The translations under genes were made by a program, and so were the position numbers. Below, piece after piece: positions 35,696 through 43,563 of a stretch of 64,000 nt of DNA. The notes below the pieces were generated by a model. That model made no database searches and had not been told where the DNA came from. It was given only the letters and a program-made list of their open reading frames with translations. Positions within the stretch are counted from its first letter, which is position 1, and every line of letters starts with the position of its first letter. The stretch spans positions 1 to 64,000 of the forward strand of contig NZ_AFXZ01000038.1 in assembly GCF_000224335.1 (NCBI RefSeq), in the 5' to 3' direction. Origin of the DNA: Bizionia argentinensis JUB59. Its GTDB lineage: Bacteria; Bacteroidota; Bacteroidia; Flavobacteriales; Flavobacteriaceae.

Positions 35696-36301
35696 TTAAT
35701 ATATTGATTTAAGTGTAATTTCTAACTTAATGTTGCTGTGAATAATACTAATGTTGTGCGCAATATTATTACTAATATCTGAAAATAAAAACTGAACTTT
35801 TTCTTTTAGGCTACCAGTTCTAACAATTTTATTTAACTGTTTAGAAACGTAATAATAGTGTTTTTTATTAAGAATACTGGTCTGAAAGACTTGGTTATTC
35901 TCAATTGTAAAGCTTTTGTTTACCAATGAATTTTCCTGAACCAAAGCTGTAAAATCTCGTTTCAGGATATTAATGAGTAATTTTTTATCCAGTTGCTCTA
36001 AAATATAATTGACCTTAAAATCGGTTTTTGTAATAGAGAAGTCGAATAGCTTTTTGCCCATTTCCGAAGTGAAAACTACACGATGATTTCCTTGGTCAAT
36101 CTTTTTAACGATTAATAAGCCCCCAAAATGATTATCATAAACATCAATTGCTGCTTTATAAACGTAATCTTGATTTACATCTGAGAAATAAGAATTAGTA
36201 ATGGTGTTAAGTGTTGTGTTTTGAAGAATTAGTTCTTGTTTTTTGGGGTAAGAAGCACAATTAACAATAAGGAAAAAACAACTAATGATTAAATAACGCA
36301 T
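35696..36301 (-). CDS. Small lipoprotein, possibly ApeN/DUF3261-like
   Basis: A 201-residue protein with a lipobox (LIVNC, Cys15). The segment AAIDVYDNHFGGLLIVKKI followed by HRVVFTSEMGKKLFDF and a later LNKKHYYY resembles the DUF3261 lipoproteins of aryl polyene clusters (ApeN), but I judge this by eye. It overlaps the LolA-like gene downstream end by 20 bases. LolA-like carrier plus small lipoprotein is the usual pairing in these clusters, probably replicating the LolA/LolB step for the pigment. Confidence 0.7.
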   Translation of the reverse strand: MRYLIISCFFLIVNCASYPKKQELILQNTTLNTITNSYFSDVNQDYVYKAAIDVYDNHFGGLLIVKKIDQGNHRVVFTSEMGKKLFDFSITKTDFKVNYILEQLDKKLLINILKRDFTALVQENSLVNKSFTIENNQVFQTSILNKKHYYYVSKQLNKIVRTGSLKEKVQFLFSDISNNIAHNISIIHSNIKLEITLKSIY

Positions 36302-36899
36302 CGGAAACCGGGTTGTTTAAGACTTTATTATTAAAAATAATTTTAGTATAATCGCCAGAGGGCTCAATCATTTTTACAATTTCAACATCACCCTCAGCAT
36401 TAAAGGTTAAATGAAAAGCCGTAATAAATGCTGCTGACTTTTTATCTTTAGGCTTAAAATAAACCAAGCTGTTTTCACCCGATTTGTAATATTCTATATT
36501 GAATTCTTCCGCATCAAACATGTCACCTTTAACACTGTTTATAATAAGACTATTTAGCTGCTTAAAAAGTTTACTTGCACTCATATCAATGTTGCTTTTC
36601 TTGCCTTCATCATTAATATAAAGTTGGTCATCTTTAAAGATAACCGAATAAGTAAAAGGTTCTGTATATGACCATTTTATCAAGTCTGGGGCTTTAAAAT
36701 ATAAGTTGCCTTTGGTTATAATATCATTCGATAAAAAATCCATGTGTTTGTATTGCGTGAATTGGCTAGTAATAGTTTTTGTGGTTTTAGCTTGTTGCTT
36801 TACCAAATTTTTTAAAGTCAGTGCTTCTGCAGAATTCATGGGCTTTTGTGCCTGAATAGTTGATATAAAGATGAAACAAAATATAAAAATATTACGCAT
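36282..36899 (-). CDS. LolA-like outer-membrane lipoprotein carrier
   Basis: I start at the ATG at 36899 (205 residues); it overlaps the deacetylase stop (ATGCGTAA) and gives a clean signal peptide (MRNIFIFCFIFISTIQAQ). An upstream start would fall inside that gene. The body shows the LolA pattern: TSQFTQYKHMDFLSNDIITKG, GNLYFKAPDLIKWSYTEPF, then DDQLYIND and a late VEIVKMIEPSGDYTKIIFNN. LolA-type proteins carry hydrophobic molecules across the periplasm. Cluster location suggests it carries the pigment or a lipidated intermediate, as proposed for ApeL. Confidence 0.85.
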   Translation of the reverse strand: MRNIFIFCFIFISTIQAQKPMNSAEALTLKNLVKQQAKTTKTITSQFTQYKHMDFLSNDIITKGNLYFKAPDLIKWSYTEPFTYSVIFKDDQLYINDEGKKSNIDMSASKLFKQLNSLIINSVKGDMFDAEEFNIEYYKSGENSLVYFKPKDKKSAAFITAFHLTFNAEGDVEIVKMIEPSGDYTKIIFNNKVLNNPVSDALFNH

Positions 36900-37668
36900 A
36901 TGCTTTAATTTTAAATAAGGTGTCAATCGCAACGGATTGAAATTTATTATCATGTAAAAATAGCAATAACTGTTCCAAAACCCTAACTGATTTATCACTA
37001 GTGTCGTGCAGTAAAATTATATCGCCTGAATTTATATTTTTGGTTACACGTTTCAAGATACTTAAATCAGATAAATTAGTGGTGTCTAACGAACGCTTGT
37101 TCCAACCAATAGTGGTTAGATTGAGATTATTAACCGCCTGGCGAATCCTTGGATTAGTAACCCCGAAAGCCGGACGAAATAGTTTAGGTTGTAACCCGCT
37201 AAACTGTTTTATAATAGTATTGGTTTTTAATAATTCAGCTTGTACCTTTTCCGTTTTAAAAAATCCAAAAGTGTTGGCGTGGGAGTAGGTGTGGTTACCA
37301 ATGGTATGTCCTTCAGCCAGAATTTGCTTAAATAATTTGGGATGTGCTTCAATGTGTTTCCCTATACAGAAAAATGTTGCTTTGGCTTTATATTGCTTAA
37401 GTAACGCTAAAACTTGTGGCGTAAATTCTGGATTTGGGCCATCATCAAAAGTAATGGCTATATTATTTATGTTTGCGTTTTTATTCGCATTTAAAATTTT
37501 AATATGATAATGCCAACTTACTAGCCCAGAGCCGAATGCTGTTAGCGTAAACCAACTGAAAAACAATAGAACAAACCACCAAATGCTAATAGGATTTATT
37601 AGAAAAGCGATTAATAAACCTAAAAAGATAACAATTGATATTAGATTTACCGATTTAAAATTTAACAT
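36892..37668 (-). CDS. Polysaccharide deacetylase (NodB) family protein
   Basis: A 258-residue protein with two N-terminal membrane helices (about 8-30 and 30-50). A NodB homology domain follows with TFDDGPNPEFTPQVL (Asp-Asp metal motif near residue 75), the second motif HTIGNHTYSHAN (H-T-x-S-H) and a late LHDTS. It should remove an N-acetyl group from a sugar or amide, facing the periplasm. With the glycosyltransferase this suggests sugar decoration in the cluster. Substrate unknown. It overlaps the KS-like gene stop by seven bases (ATGTTAA). Confidence 0.85.
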   Translation of the reverse strand: MLNFKSVNLISIVIFLGLLIAFLINPISIWWFVLLFFSWFTLTAFGSGLVSWHYHIKILNANKNANINNIAITFDDGPNPEFTPQVLALLKQYKAKATFFCIGKHIEAHPKLFKQILAEGHTIGNHTYSHANTFGFFKTEKVQAELLKTNTIIKQFSGLQPKLFRPAFGVTNPRIRQAVNNLNLTTIGWNKRSLDTTNLSDLSILKRVTKNINSGDIILLHDTSDKSVRVLEQLLLFLHDNKFQSVAIDTLFKIKAYA

Positions 37669-38726
37669 TGGCGAAGTAATGTGAAACTATGATTTTCTCC
37701 ACGATACTGGTTATATAAAAGTATGGTTTTATACTGAGAAGGTATTATAGCATTCAACTGAAAGGTTTCAGGCACCGTTTTTGTCTTTAAAATATTGGCG
37801 GCTAATAACAAGCCAAATGAGGAAGCGGTATAACATTCACCAATCCAAGGTTTATAAACCATTTGTTGGGTATTTTTAAAGTCGCCTGAAGTTAATGTAT
37901 TATAATATATATCGAATTCCTCATCCCCGTTATTGCCTAAAATGAGTGTATCTATTTCAGATACATTGAGGTTGTGTTCTTTTAAAAATTCACGTGCTTT
38001 ATCTGTAATTGAATCTACTTCTAAAGTATTATAAATTTCTAATCCGTCTACCACGGCCAAAGTAGAATCTTGTTTTTCATTCGAAACGACGAAAAAATTG
38101 GCTCCCTCACCAAAAATCGCACCTTTGGTATTTGTCTCTAATAATTCAGCACTTTCTACCGGTTCTTTTTTAATGTGGTTTATAGTTTTGTTGAGTAATA
38201 CGGTATGTTTAGCCAATTCATCAACACCTCCAATTAAGATGTTTTTAGCTTCGTTTAATTCCAATTGTAGTTTAGCATCTAATAGTGCAGATTCAAATGA
38301 ATTACTCCCATGAACATATGTGAAATTATAACCTTTACATTGAATTTCCAACGCAATTTGTCCACCAACCGTGTTGTGTGTGGATTGTATAAATGGTGTT
38401 GGTGTTAAATATTGTTCGTCATTATCAATAATGGCACTTAAAAACTTTTCAGAATCATGTAAACAGCCCATTCCTGTTCCTGTTATAATGGCATCTACGT
38501 TATTTAAATTAGCTTTTTGTAAGGCTAATTTAGAAGCAACAATTCCCATTTTAACACCTTTTGCCATACGTCGGGCAGCAGCTGGAGGAATAAAATCTTT
38601 ATAAATTGGATTTATCGCCGGAATGGTTGTGTCATTATAAGAAATGATATCCTTTAGAAAACTTGAATCATATTCTGTGTTTTGAGCAGAAACGGAACCA
38701 AAACTATTTATATAAACCTTTTCCAT
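37662..38726 (-). CDS. Ketosynthase-like protein without active-site Cys (chain-length-factor type)
   Basis: I start at the ATG at 38726, which shares its A with the stop of the neighbouring ketosynthase (TAATG); this gives 354 residues. The thiolase fold is recognisable (AARRMAKGVKMGIVASKLAL, IITGTGMGCLHDSEKF, TPFIQSTHNTVGGQIAL), but the nucleophile region reads TYVHGSNSFESA, so Cys is replaced (Ser141 or Gly140). The NAHGT and GHT histidine motifs are also absent. It should not condense by itself. Placed directly after an intact ketosynthase, it looks like the CLF-like partner of a KS:CLF pair. Confidence 0.82.
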   Translation of the reverse strand: MEKVYINSFGSVSAQNTEYDSSFLKDIISYNDTTIPAINPIYKDFIPPAAARRMAKGVKMGIVASKLALQKANLNNVDAIITGTGMGCLHDSEKFLSAIIDNDEQYLTPTPFIQSTHNTVGGQIALEIQCKGYNFTYVHGSNSFESALLDAKLQLELNEAKNILIGGVDELAKHTVLLNKTINHIKKEPVESAELLETNTKGAIFGEGANFFVVSNEKQDSTLAVVDGLEIYNTLEVDSITDKAREFLKEHNLNVSEIDTLILGNNGDEEFDIYYNTLTSGDFKNTQQMVYKPWIGECYTASSFGLLLAANILKTKTVPETFQLNAIIPSQYKTILLYNQYRGENHSFTLLRQC

Positions 38727-39928
38727 TACTCTTTTTTTGAAAATATAACAGTTGAACAATTTCCGCCAAATCCAAATGAATTAGACATGACCGTTTTAAG
38801 GGCTTTTTCTTTTAATTTTAATTGGGGTGTTATTGAAAATTCCTGCATTTGTGTTTTAAAGTTCAAATTCGGGAAAATAACATTATTTTGAAGCGCCAAA
38901 ATAGCATAAACTGCTTCTATACCACCAGCAGCAGCCAATGTGTGTCCGGTATAAGCTTTGGTGGAGCTAAATTCTGGAGCTTTCTCGCCAAAAACACGAA
39001 TAATGGCACGGCCTTCCGATAAATCGTTATTGCCGGTTGCGGTTCCGTGAGCATTTATATAATCTATATCCTCTGGTTTATAATTGGCTATTTCAAGCGC
39101 TTTTTCCATAGCTAAAGTGGCGCCGTCACCATTTTCAGATGAAGCAGTCTGATGAAACGCATCGTTAGCATTTCCGTAGCCTTTTACATAAGCTAAAACG
39201 GTTTTGTTTTCTGCTTTTACAACGTGATCTGATTCTAAAACCAAATAAGCGGCAGCTTCACCTAAATTTAACCCTTTACGATTGTCATCAAAAGGTGCAT
39301 TGTAGGTATCTGATAAAATCATTAGCGTTTTAAAACCGTTGATGGTAAATTTGGACATACAATCCGTGCCGCCAACAACCACACGATCCAGTTTTCCAGC
39401 TTTAATTAAGCGTGCGCCGAGCATAATAGCATTGGCAGCGGATGAACAAGCTGTACTAATTGTTGTTACCAAGCTTTCTTCAATACCCAATTGTTGGGCT
39501 ATTTTTTGTGTTGAGTCGCCAGCATTATGACCAGCAATATATTTTTGTACGTTTTCGTCTTCTAAATATTGGTAATAATACTTTTCGGTCATATCCATAC
39601 CACCAACGCTGGTTGCAGAAATTAACCCTGTTTTATAGGCTGAAATATCTGTTATTCCCGCATGTTTAACGGCTTCTTTTGCTGCTATTGCACCAAGAAA
39701 CGCTGTTCGCGAGTAATTGTTTTCTGGAGTTAAATTTAAAAGTGATTCTAATTCTTGATTGGTATAAGCAATTTCACCAACCATAATATCATTTTCATGA
39801 ATGGTATCAATTTTAGAAACACGGGAAATCCCTATTCTTTCGTTAATAAGTGCGTGATAATTTTCTGCAACATTGTTTCCAATGGCGGAAATTATTCCCA
39901 TTCCAGTAATTGCAATACCTTTACTCAT
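38726..39928 (-). CDS. FabF-type beta-ketoacyl-ACP synthase
   Basis: A 400-residue KAS II-type enzyme with a complete Cys-His-His triad: Cys161 in STACSSAAN, His294 in NAHGTATGN and His329 in YTGHTLAAAGG. It should extend ACP-bound chains with malonyl units. Its partner is probably the Cys-less ketosynthase-like protein translated directly after it. It is one of three Cys-containing KAS I/II-type enzymes in the cluster. The gap to the upstream ACP gene contains an interspersed palindrome. Confidence 0.92.
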   Translation of the reverse strand: MSKGIAITGMGIISAIGNNVAENYHALINERIGISRVSKIDTIHENDIMVGEIAYTNQELESLLNLTPENNYSRTAFLGAIAAKEAVKHAGITDISAYKTGLISATSVGGMDMTEKYYYQYLEDENVQKYIAGHNAGDSTQKIAQQLGIEESLVTTISTACSSAANAIMLGARLIKAGKLDRVVVGGTDCMSKFTINGFKTLMILSDTYNAPFDDNRKGLNLGEAAAYLVLESDHVVKAENKTVLAYVKGYGNANDAFHQTASSENGDGATLAMEKALEIANYKPEDIDYINAHGTATGNNDLSEGRAIIRVFGEKAPEFSSTKAYTGHTLAAAGGIEAVYAILALQNNVIFPNLNFKTQMQEFSITPQLKLKEKALKTVMSNSFGFGGNCSTVIFSKKE

Positions 39929-40000
39929 ACTTACTCTTTGTGCCTGCTAAATGAATGATCGGTAAATTAATAATTTTACGGATACCCTCTAGCTATGAGG

Positions 40001-40018
40001 TTCCTGCTTACGTAGGAA
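40001..40018. repeat. Interspersed palindromic repeat inside the pigment operon
   Basis: TTCCT (40001-40005) and AGGAA (40014-40018) bound the repeat. On the minus strand it contains TACGTAAGCAGGAA, also found on the plus strand at 17031-17044. It lies in the 94-base gap between an ACP gene and a ketosynthase gene. Confidence 0.6.
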
Positions 40019-40022
40019 TTTA

Positions 40023-40280
40023 TTATTTAGATCTGTGTTCTGTAATGTATGTAGCCATGGTTTTAACCGACTCAAAAATGTGTTTACCTTCTTTTGGGTC
40101 GGTTAATTTAATACCATAGTTTTTATCTAGCATGACAATCAGCTCTAAAGCATCAATAGAATCCAATCCTAAACCATCGCCGAAAAGCATATCATCATCG
40201 CCAATATCTGTAATAGTCATATCTTCAAGATTTAATTGTTCAATAATATTTTCTTTTAATTCTTGTTTTAGTGCTTCCAT
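40023..40280 (-). CDS. Acyl carrier protein
   Basis: An 85-residue acidic helical ACP. The phosphopantetheine attachment Ser is Ser41 in GLGLDSIDALEL. It starts one base after the stop of the truncated ketosynthase-like gene. It is one of two ACPs in the cluster; with neighbouring ketosynthase genes it probably carries the growing aryl polyene chain. The loading 4'-phosphopantetheinyl transferase is not evident in the window. Confidence 0.92.
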   Translation of the reverse strand: MEALKQELKENIIEQLNLEDMTITDIGDDDMLFGDGLGLDSIDALELIVMLDKNYGIKLTDPKEGKHIFESVKTMATYITEHRSK

Positions 40281-40281
40281 A

Positions 40282-40899
40282 TTATGTGTTATATAATGTT
40301 TTTATATGTTTTTTATTGTGTTTTATTTTTCCGTTTTTAGATACTAAATATAGAAATGCTTCGTAATGGTTTTCATCAAAATCAACCCAACCACAAAGTA
40401 CTTGTTCTGCTTTATTTAAATCCAATAAACTATTGGTGTAAGTAGCTAAAAGGTCAGCATTTAAGCCGTCAAATATAAAAAAACTATTTTCGGAAAACAG
40501 CTTATATTTAATACTTATCTCCCCAAGGCAAATGTTTGGTAATGTATATACAAAAACCGCTGGGCTCGGGAAATAATTACTTTTATCTTGAATAGCTTCC
40601 TGATGTAAACGGTCAGTATCTAAACTGGACGCTCTGTTAGAAAATACCAAAGCAATATTATTCTCTATTTCGGTATTTAAGGCTTCATTTTTAAGCAGAA
40701 TATCAGCGGCTAAAAATGCCAGTTTACTCAAGTTATCCATTTTAAAAAATTTGGGATACTTGGTTTGTTCTGCTTTATATACGCTTTTAATAAAGTCCGT
40801 AAACCCTTCAGAATCATCATGAAATACAACATTCCCATTTAAAGAAACCGTTTGTTTCTTAATTTGGCAATAGGACGTTATGTAGTAATTGGGCTTCAT
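40282..40899 (-). CDS. Truncated ketosynthase-like protein (ApeC-like)
   Basis: A 205-residue protein that resembles the N-terminal half of a ketosynthase: IALVFSNRASSLDTDRLHQEAI, then SPAVFVYTLPNICLGEISIKYKLF. The following segment, where the nucleophile would be, reads SENSFFIFDGLN and has no Cys. About half of a normal ketosynthase is absent. Such short Cys-less proteins are typical of aryl polyene and flexirubin clusters and are thought to pair with an active ketosynthase. The frame is intact and tightly packed between the ACP and methyltransferase genes, so it is not a random pseudogene. Confidence 0.72.
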   Translation of the reverse strand: MKPNYYITSYCQIKKQTVSLNGNVVFHDDSEGFTDFIKSVYKAEQTKYPKFFKMDNLSKLAFLAADILLKNEALNTEIENNIALVFSNRASSLDTDRLHQEAIQDKSNYFPSPAVFVYTLPNICLGEISIKYKLFSENSFFIFDGLNADLLATYTNSLLDLNKAEQVLCGWVDFDENHYEAFLYLVSKNGKIKHNKKHIKTLYNT

Positions 40900-40901
40900 A
40901 A

Positions 40902-41963
40902 TTACTTTTTCTTACAAGCAAAAATAGTATGATATTCGCCAATAGCGCGGTCTTCTATTAATTCTAATCCGGCTTGATCTATCAATTTTATTAAAACGGT
41001 TGAAGGATACATTTTACTATTTCCATTGGCCATTACCGTAAAATAAAGGGATGTTGCTTCCAATATAAATTTGGCATTATCAAAACGCTGTCTATCGGTA
41101 AACGTTTCCATAATAAGTACTTCGCCATTATCATTGACTGCTGCTGCACAGGCTTTCAAAATAACCAAAATTTCTTCTTCAGAAAAGCAATCTAAAAATT
41201 GACTCATCCAAATGGCATCTGCACCAACTGGTAATTGCGGATTTTCCGACAACCAATCTATTTTATGATGAGTTACACGATCTTTAAACCCTGCAAGTTC
41301 TATGTTTTTCAATGCGATTTGTAATTGCCCTGGTAAATCAACCATTTTTATAGAAACAGAGTCGCTGTATTTGTTTCCGGCAATGGTGAACTTCCCAGTA
41401 TTGGCACCCACATCATAAATGGATTTTGGGTTATTTCTGAAAACAAATTCTAAAGCTTCTTGAAATACTTCATCAGAATAATGATGATCAAATTCAAACC
41501 ACGCTTTTTGTACTTTTGGCTGTAAAACCGAAAGACCTTGATAAATAGTTTCCCAATCTCCAAGCTCTTTTAATCCAGCAGGTTTTCCAGTTTCAATGGC
41601 TTCTGTTAAATGAAATAAGCCTTTGTAACAAACCTCTTGAGTGAAATTAATGTTGACATCAACTGTTCTATCAAAAGCTAAAAAATAACCTGTTGTAGTC
41701 AGTTCAAAACATTTATTTTTGTCTTTGTCAACGATGTTATAGCTTTCAGCAATTTCTAATAAAACGCCAACGCCATAAGTGCTTATTTCTAATTCTTTTG
41801 AAATACCTTCTAATGAAATACCGCCTTTTTTGCGATGTTGAAAAATTAAGTCAAAAATGCCTAATTTTCTTAATGCAACTACCGCTTGAAAAACAAAAGG
41901 AGCAAAGGCAATTTTTTCGGCTTCTTGAACAGCATCAATAGCCCTAATAGATTTTTTTGACAT
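40902..41963 (-). CDS. SAM-dependent methyltransferase
   Basis: A 353-residue class I methyltransferase of the small-molecule O-methyltransferase type. An N-terminal winged-helix dimerisation part (LRKLGIFDLIFQHRKKGGISLEGISKEL) is followed by SAM motif I SIYDVGANTGKF near residue 180, then VDLPGQL and ADAIWMSQFLDCFSEEEILVIL. It could methylate a hydroxyl or carbon of the aryl head or resorcinol. Flexirubin-type aryl heads are often C-methylated. The sequence does not fix the acceptor. Confidence 0.85.
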   Translation of the reverse strand: MSKKSIRAIDAVQEAEKIAFAPFVFQAVVALRKLGIFDLIFQHRKKGGISLEGISKELEISTYGVGVLLEIAESYNIVDKDKNKCFELTTTGYFLAFDRTVDVNINFTQEVCYKGLFHLTEAIETGKPAGLKELGDWETIYQGLSVLQPKVQKAWFEFDHHYSDEVFQEALEFVFRNNPKSIYDVGANTGKFTIAGNKYSDSVSIKMVDLPGQLQIALKNIELAGFKDRVTHHKIDWLSENPQLPVGADAIWMSQFLDCFSEEEILVILKACAAAVNDNGEVLIMETFTDRQRFDNAKFILEATSLYFTVMANGNSKMYPSTVLIKLIDQAGLELIEDRAIGEYHTIFACKKK

Positions 41964-41966
41964 AAT

Positions 41967-43118
41967 TTATAGTGTATTTTTTTTAAAGATAACTGCCGTG
42001 TTGCAGCCTCCAAAACCAGATGCGGTTTTAAGAAACGTGTGTAACGATTTATTTTTTTGTGTGCTTTTTATAATATTTAAAGGTTGGGAAACACCTAATG
42101 TTTCAAAGCCTTTACTAGTATACAATGTGTTATTAAAAAGGCTATGCATGCCTATAATAGTTTCCAACAGACCTGATGCACCAAGCGTATGGCCAAAATA
42201 GCCTTTTAAACTATTTAATGGTACGTTTTGCAATTCAGAACGATTGAAAGCAATTGCTTCCATTTCGTCATTAAAGGCTGTGGCGGTTCCGTGCGCTGAA
42301 ATATAATCGATTTCCGAAGGTTTCAATTTCGCTTGTTTTAGTGCTAATTGAATGCTTCTATATAAACCTTCGCCCGTTCTCGAAGGTCCTGAAATATGGT
42401 TGGCGTCGTTACATGAACTCTCGCCTGCTATTTCTACGGATTCTGGAGCTAAATGATTCGTGCTGTTTGTAACTAATGCAGTTGCCGAAACTTCTCCAAT
42501 ATTAATACCGGTTCTGTTTTCATCATAAGGTTTGCAAAGTTCGCCGCTCAACGCTTGAAAAGAGTTGAAACCTGATAAAATAAACGGACTCACAACATCG
42601 CCACTAACTACAAAAACATGATCGTAAGTGTCTTGTTGGATAAATCGTTTGGCAACAGCGATTGCTAAAATACCAGAAACACAAGCATTGGATATTATAA
42701 TAGCATCATTTTTAAAGTCGAAAAAATCACGAATAGTATTTCCTAATGTTGCTAAATAAGCGCGTTCTGGTGGAAATGGATTTTCACTATCCAAAGCATC
42801 TACATTGCCTTTTGTAGTTGATATAATAAGTCCGACGCGATCATTGAATTCTATTTTAGAGTCTGAAATAACCGAATGTAATGATGTAATCATCATTTTT
42901 TCCAATCTCGTAAAGGCTCCTTTTGGATCTAATTTTTGAAATTCTTCTTCTAGTTTTTCAGAACTTATTAAGGCGGAATAAAATGGATTTGGGAGAATAG
43001 ACTCATCATGAATTCTCTCTAACCCCGAGATTTCATTCTGAATATTTTCCACAACAAATTCGCTTGTAAAACCTAAAGCAGAAACAATATTATTATAAGA
43101 AACATAAACTTTATTCAT
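41967..43118 (-). CDS. Beta-ketoacyl-ACP synthase
   Basis: A 383-residue KAS I/II-type enzyme with Cys146 (SNACVSGIL), His276 (SAHGTATAFND) and His310 (GYFGHTLGASG), so it is catalytically complete. It is shorter than FabF and begins MNKVYVSYNNIVSALGF. Its ATG overlaps the thioesterase stop by eight bases (ATGAATAA), in line with translational coupling. Together with the other synthases it builds the polyene or the resorcinol precursor. Which chain it serves is not decided by sequence. Confidence 0.9.
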   Translation of the reverse strand: MNKVYVSYNNIVSALGFTSEFVVENIQNEISGLERIHDESILPNPFYSALISSEKLEEEFQKLDPKGAFTRLEKMMITSLHSVISDSKIEFNDRVGLIISTTKGNVDALDSENPFPPERAYLATLGNTIRDFFDFKNDAIIISNACVSGILAIAVAKRFIQQDTYDHVFVVSGDVVSPFILSGFNSFQALSGELCKPYDENRTGINIGEVSATALVTNSTNHLAPESVEIAGESSCNDANHISGPSRTGEGLYRSIQLALKQAKLKPSEIDYISAHGTATAFNDEMEAIAFNRSELQNVPLNSLKGYFGHTLGASGLLETIIGMHSLFNNTLYTSKGFETLGVSQPLNIIKSTQKNKSLHTFLKTASGFGGCNTAVIFKKNTL

Positions 43119-43563
43119 CTAATAAACCTACTTTTTGTTTCCAAGCTTTAAAAAAAGGTGGGATATTTAAAAATAAGTCACCCTCTCCAATTTTATCGAC
43201 AAATACTTGTGTGGTTTCTCCGGTGCAAACCAAGTCCTGATTTTGATTGTAAATTTCGTAACGAAACACCATTTTAGCGGCTGGAGTATCCATATAAATA
43301 GTTTTTACGGTGGCAATATCGCCATAGCGCAATGGCAGTTTATGATCCGTACTGGATTTTACAATAGGTGTGGCAAAACCGAATGTTTTTTGGTCTAAAT
43401 AGGAAATTCCATGTTTTCTTCCGAAGGCCTCGCGACCATCTTCAAAATATTGAATATAGTTGCCATGCCAAACAATTCCTAATGGATCTGTTTCTACAAA
43501 ACGCACACGAACTTCGCTAGTATGAATAATTTCTTTGTATTTAGACGGCATTCTTTTTTTCAT
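43111..43563 (-). CDS. 4HBT-type acyl thioesterase
   Basis: A 150-residue hotdog thioesterase of the YbgC / 4-hydroxybenzoyl-CoA type. The active motif is RVRFVETDPLGIVWHGNYIQYFEDGREAF, with the typical Asp and HGNY. The start may be the ATG at 43563 or the one at 43551; both overlap the ABC permease end. It corresponds to ApeK in type. It could release the finished chain or edit stalled ACP intermediates. Confidence 0.88.
   Translation of the reverse strand: MKKRMPSKYKEIIHTSEVRVRFVETDPLGIVWHGNYIQYFEDGREAFGRKHGISYLDQKTFGFATPIVKSSTDHKLPLRYGDIATVKTIYMDTPAAKMVFRYEIYNQNQDLVCTGETTQVFVDKIGEGDLFLNIPPFFKAWKQKVGLLDE

Noticed and set aside
40282-40899. Pseudogene of a ketosynthase
   Set aside because: It is half-length and Cys-less, but the frame is intact, starts and stops fit tightly with its neighbours, and such short forms are typical of this cluster type.
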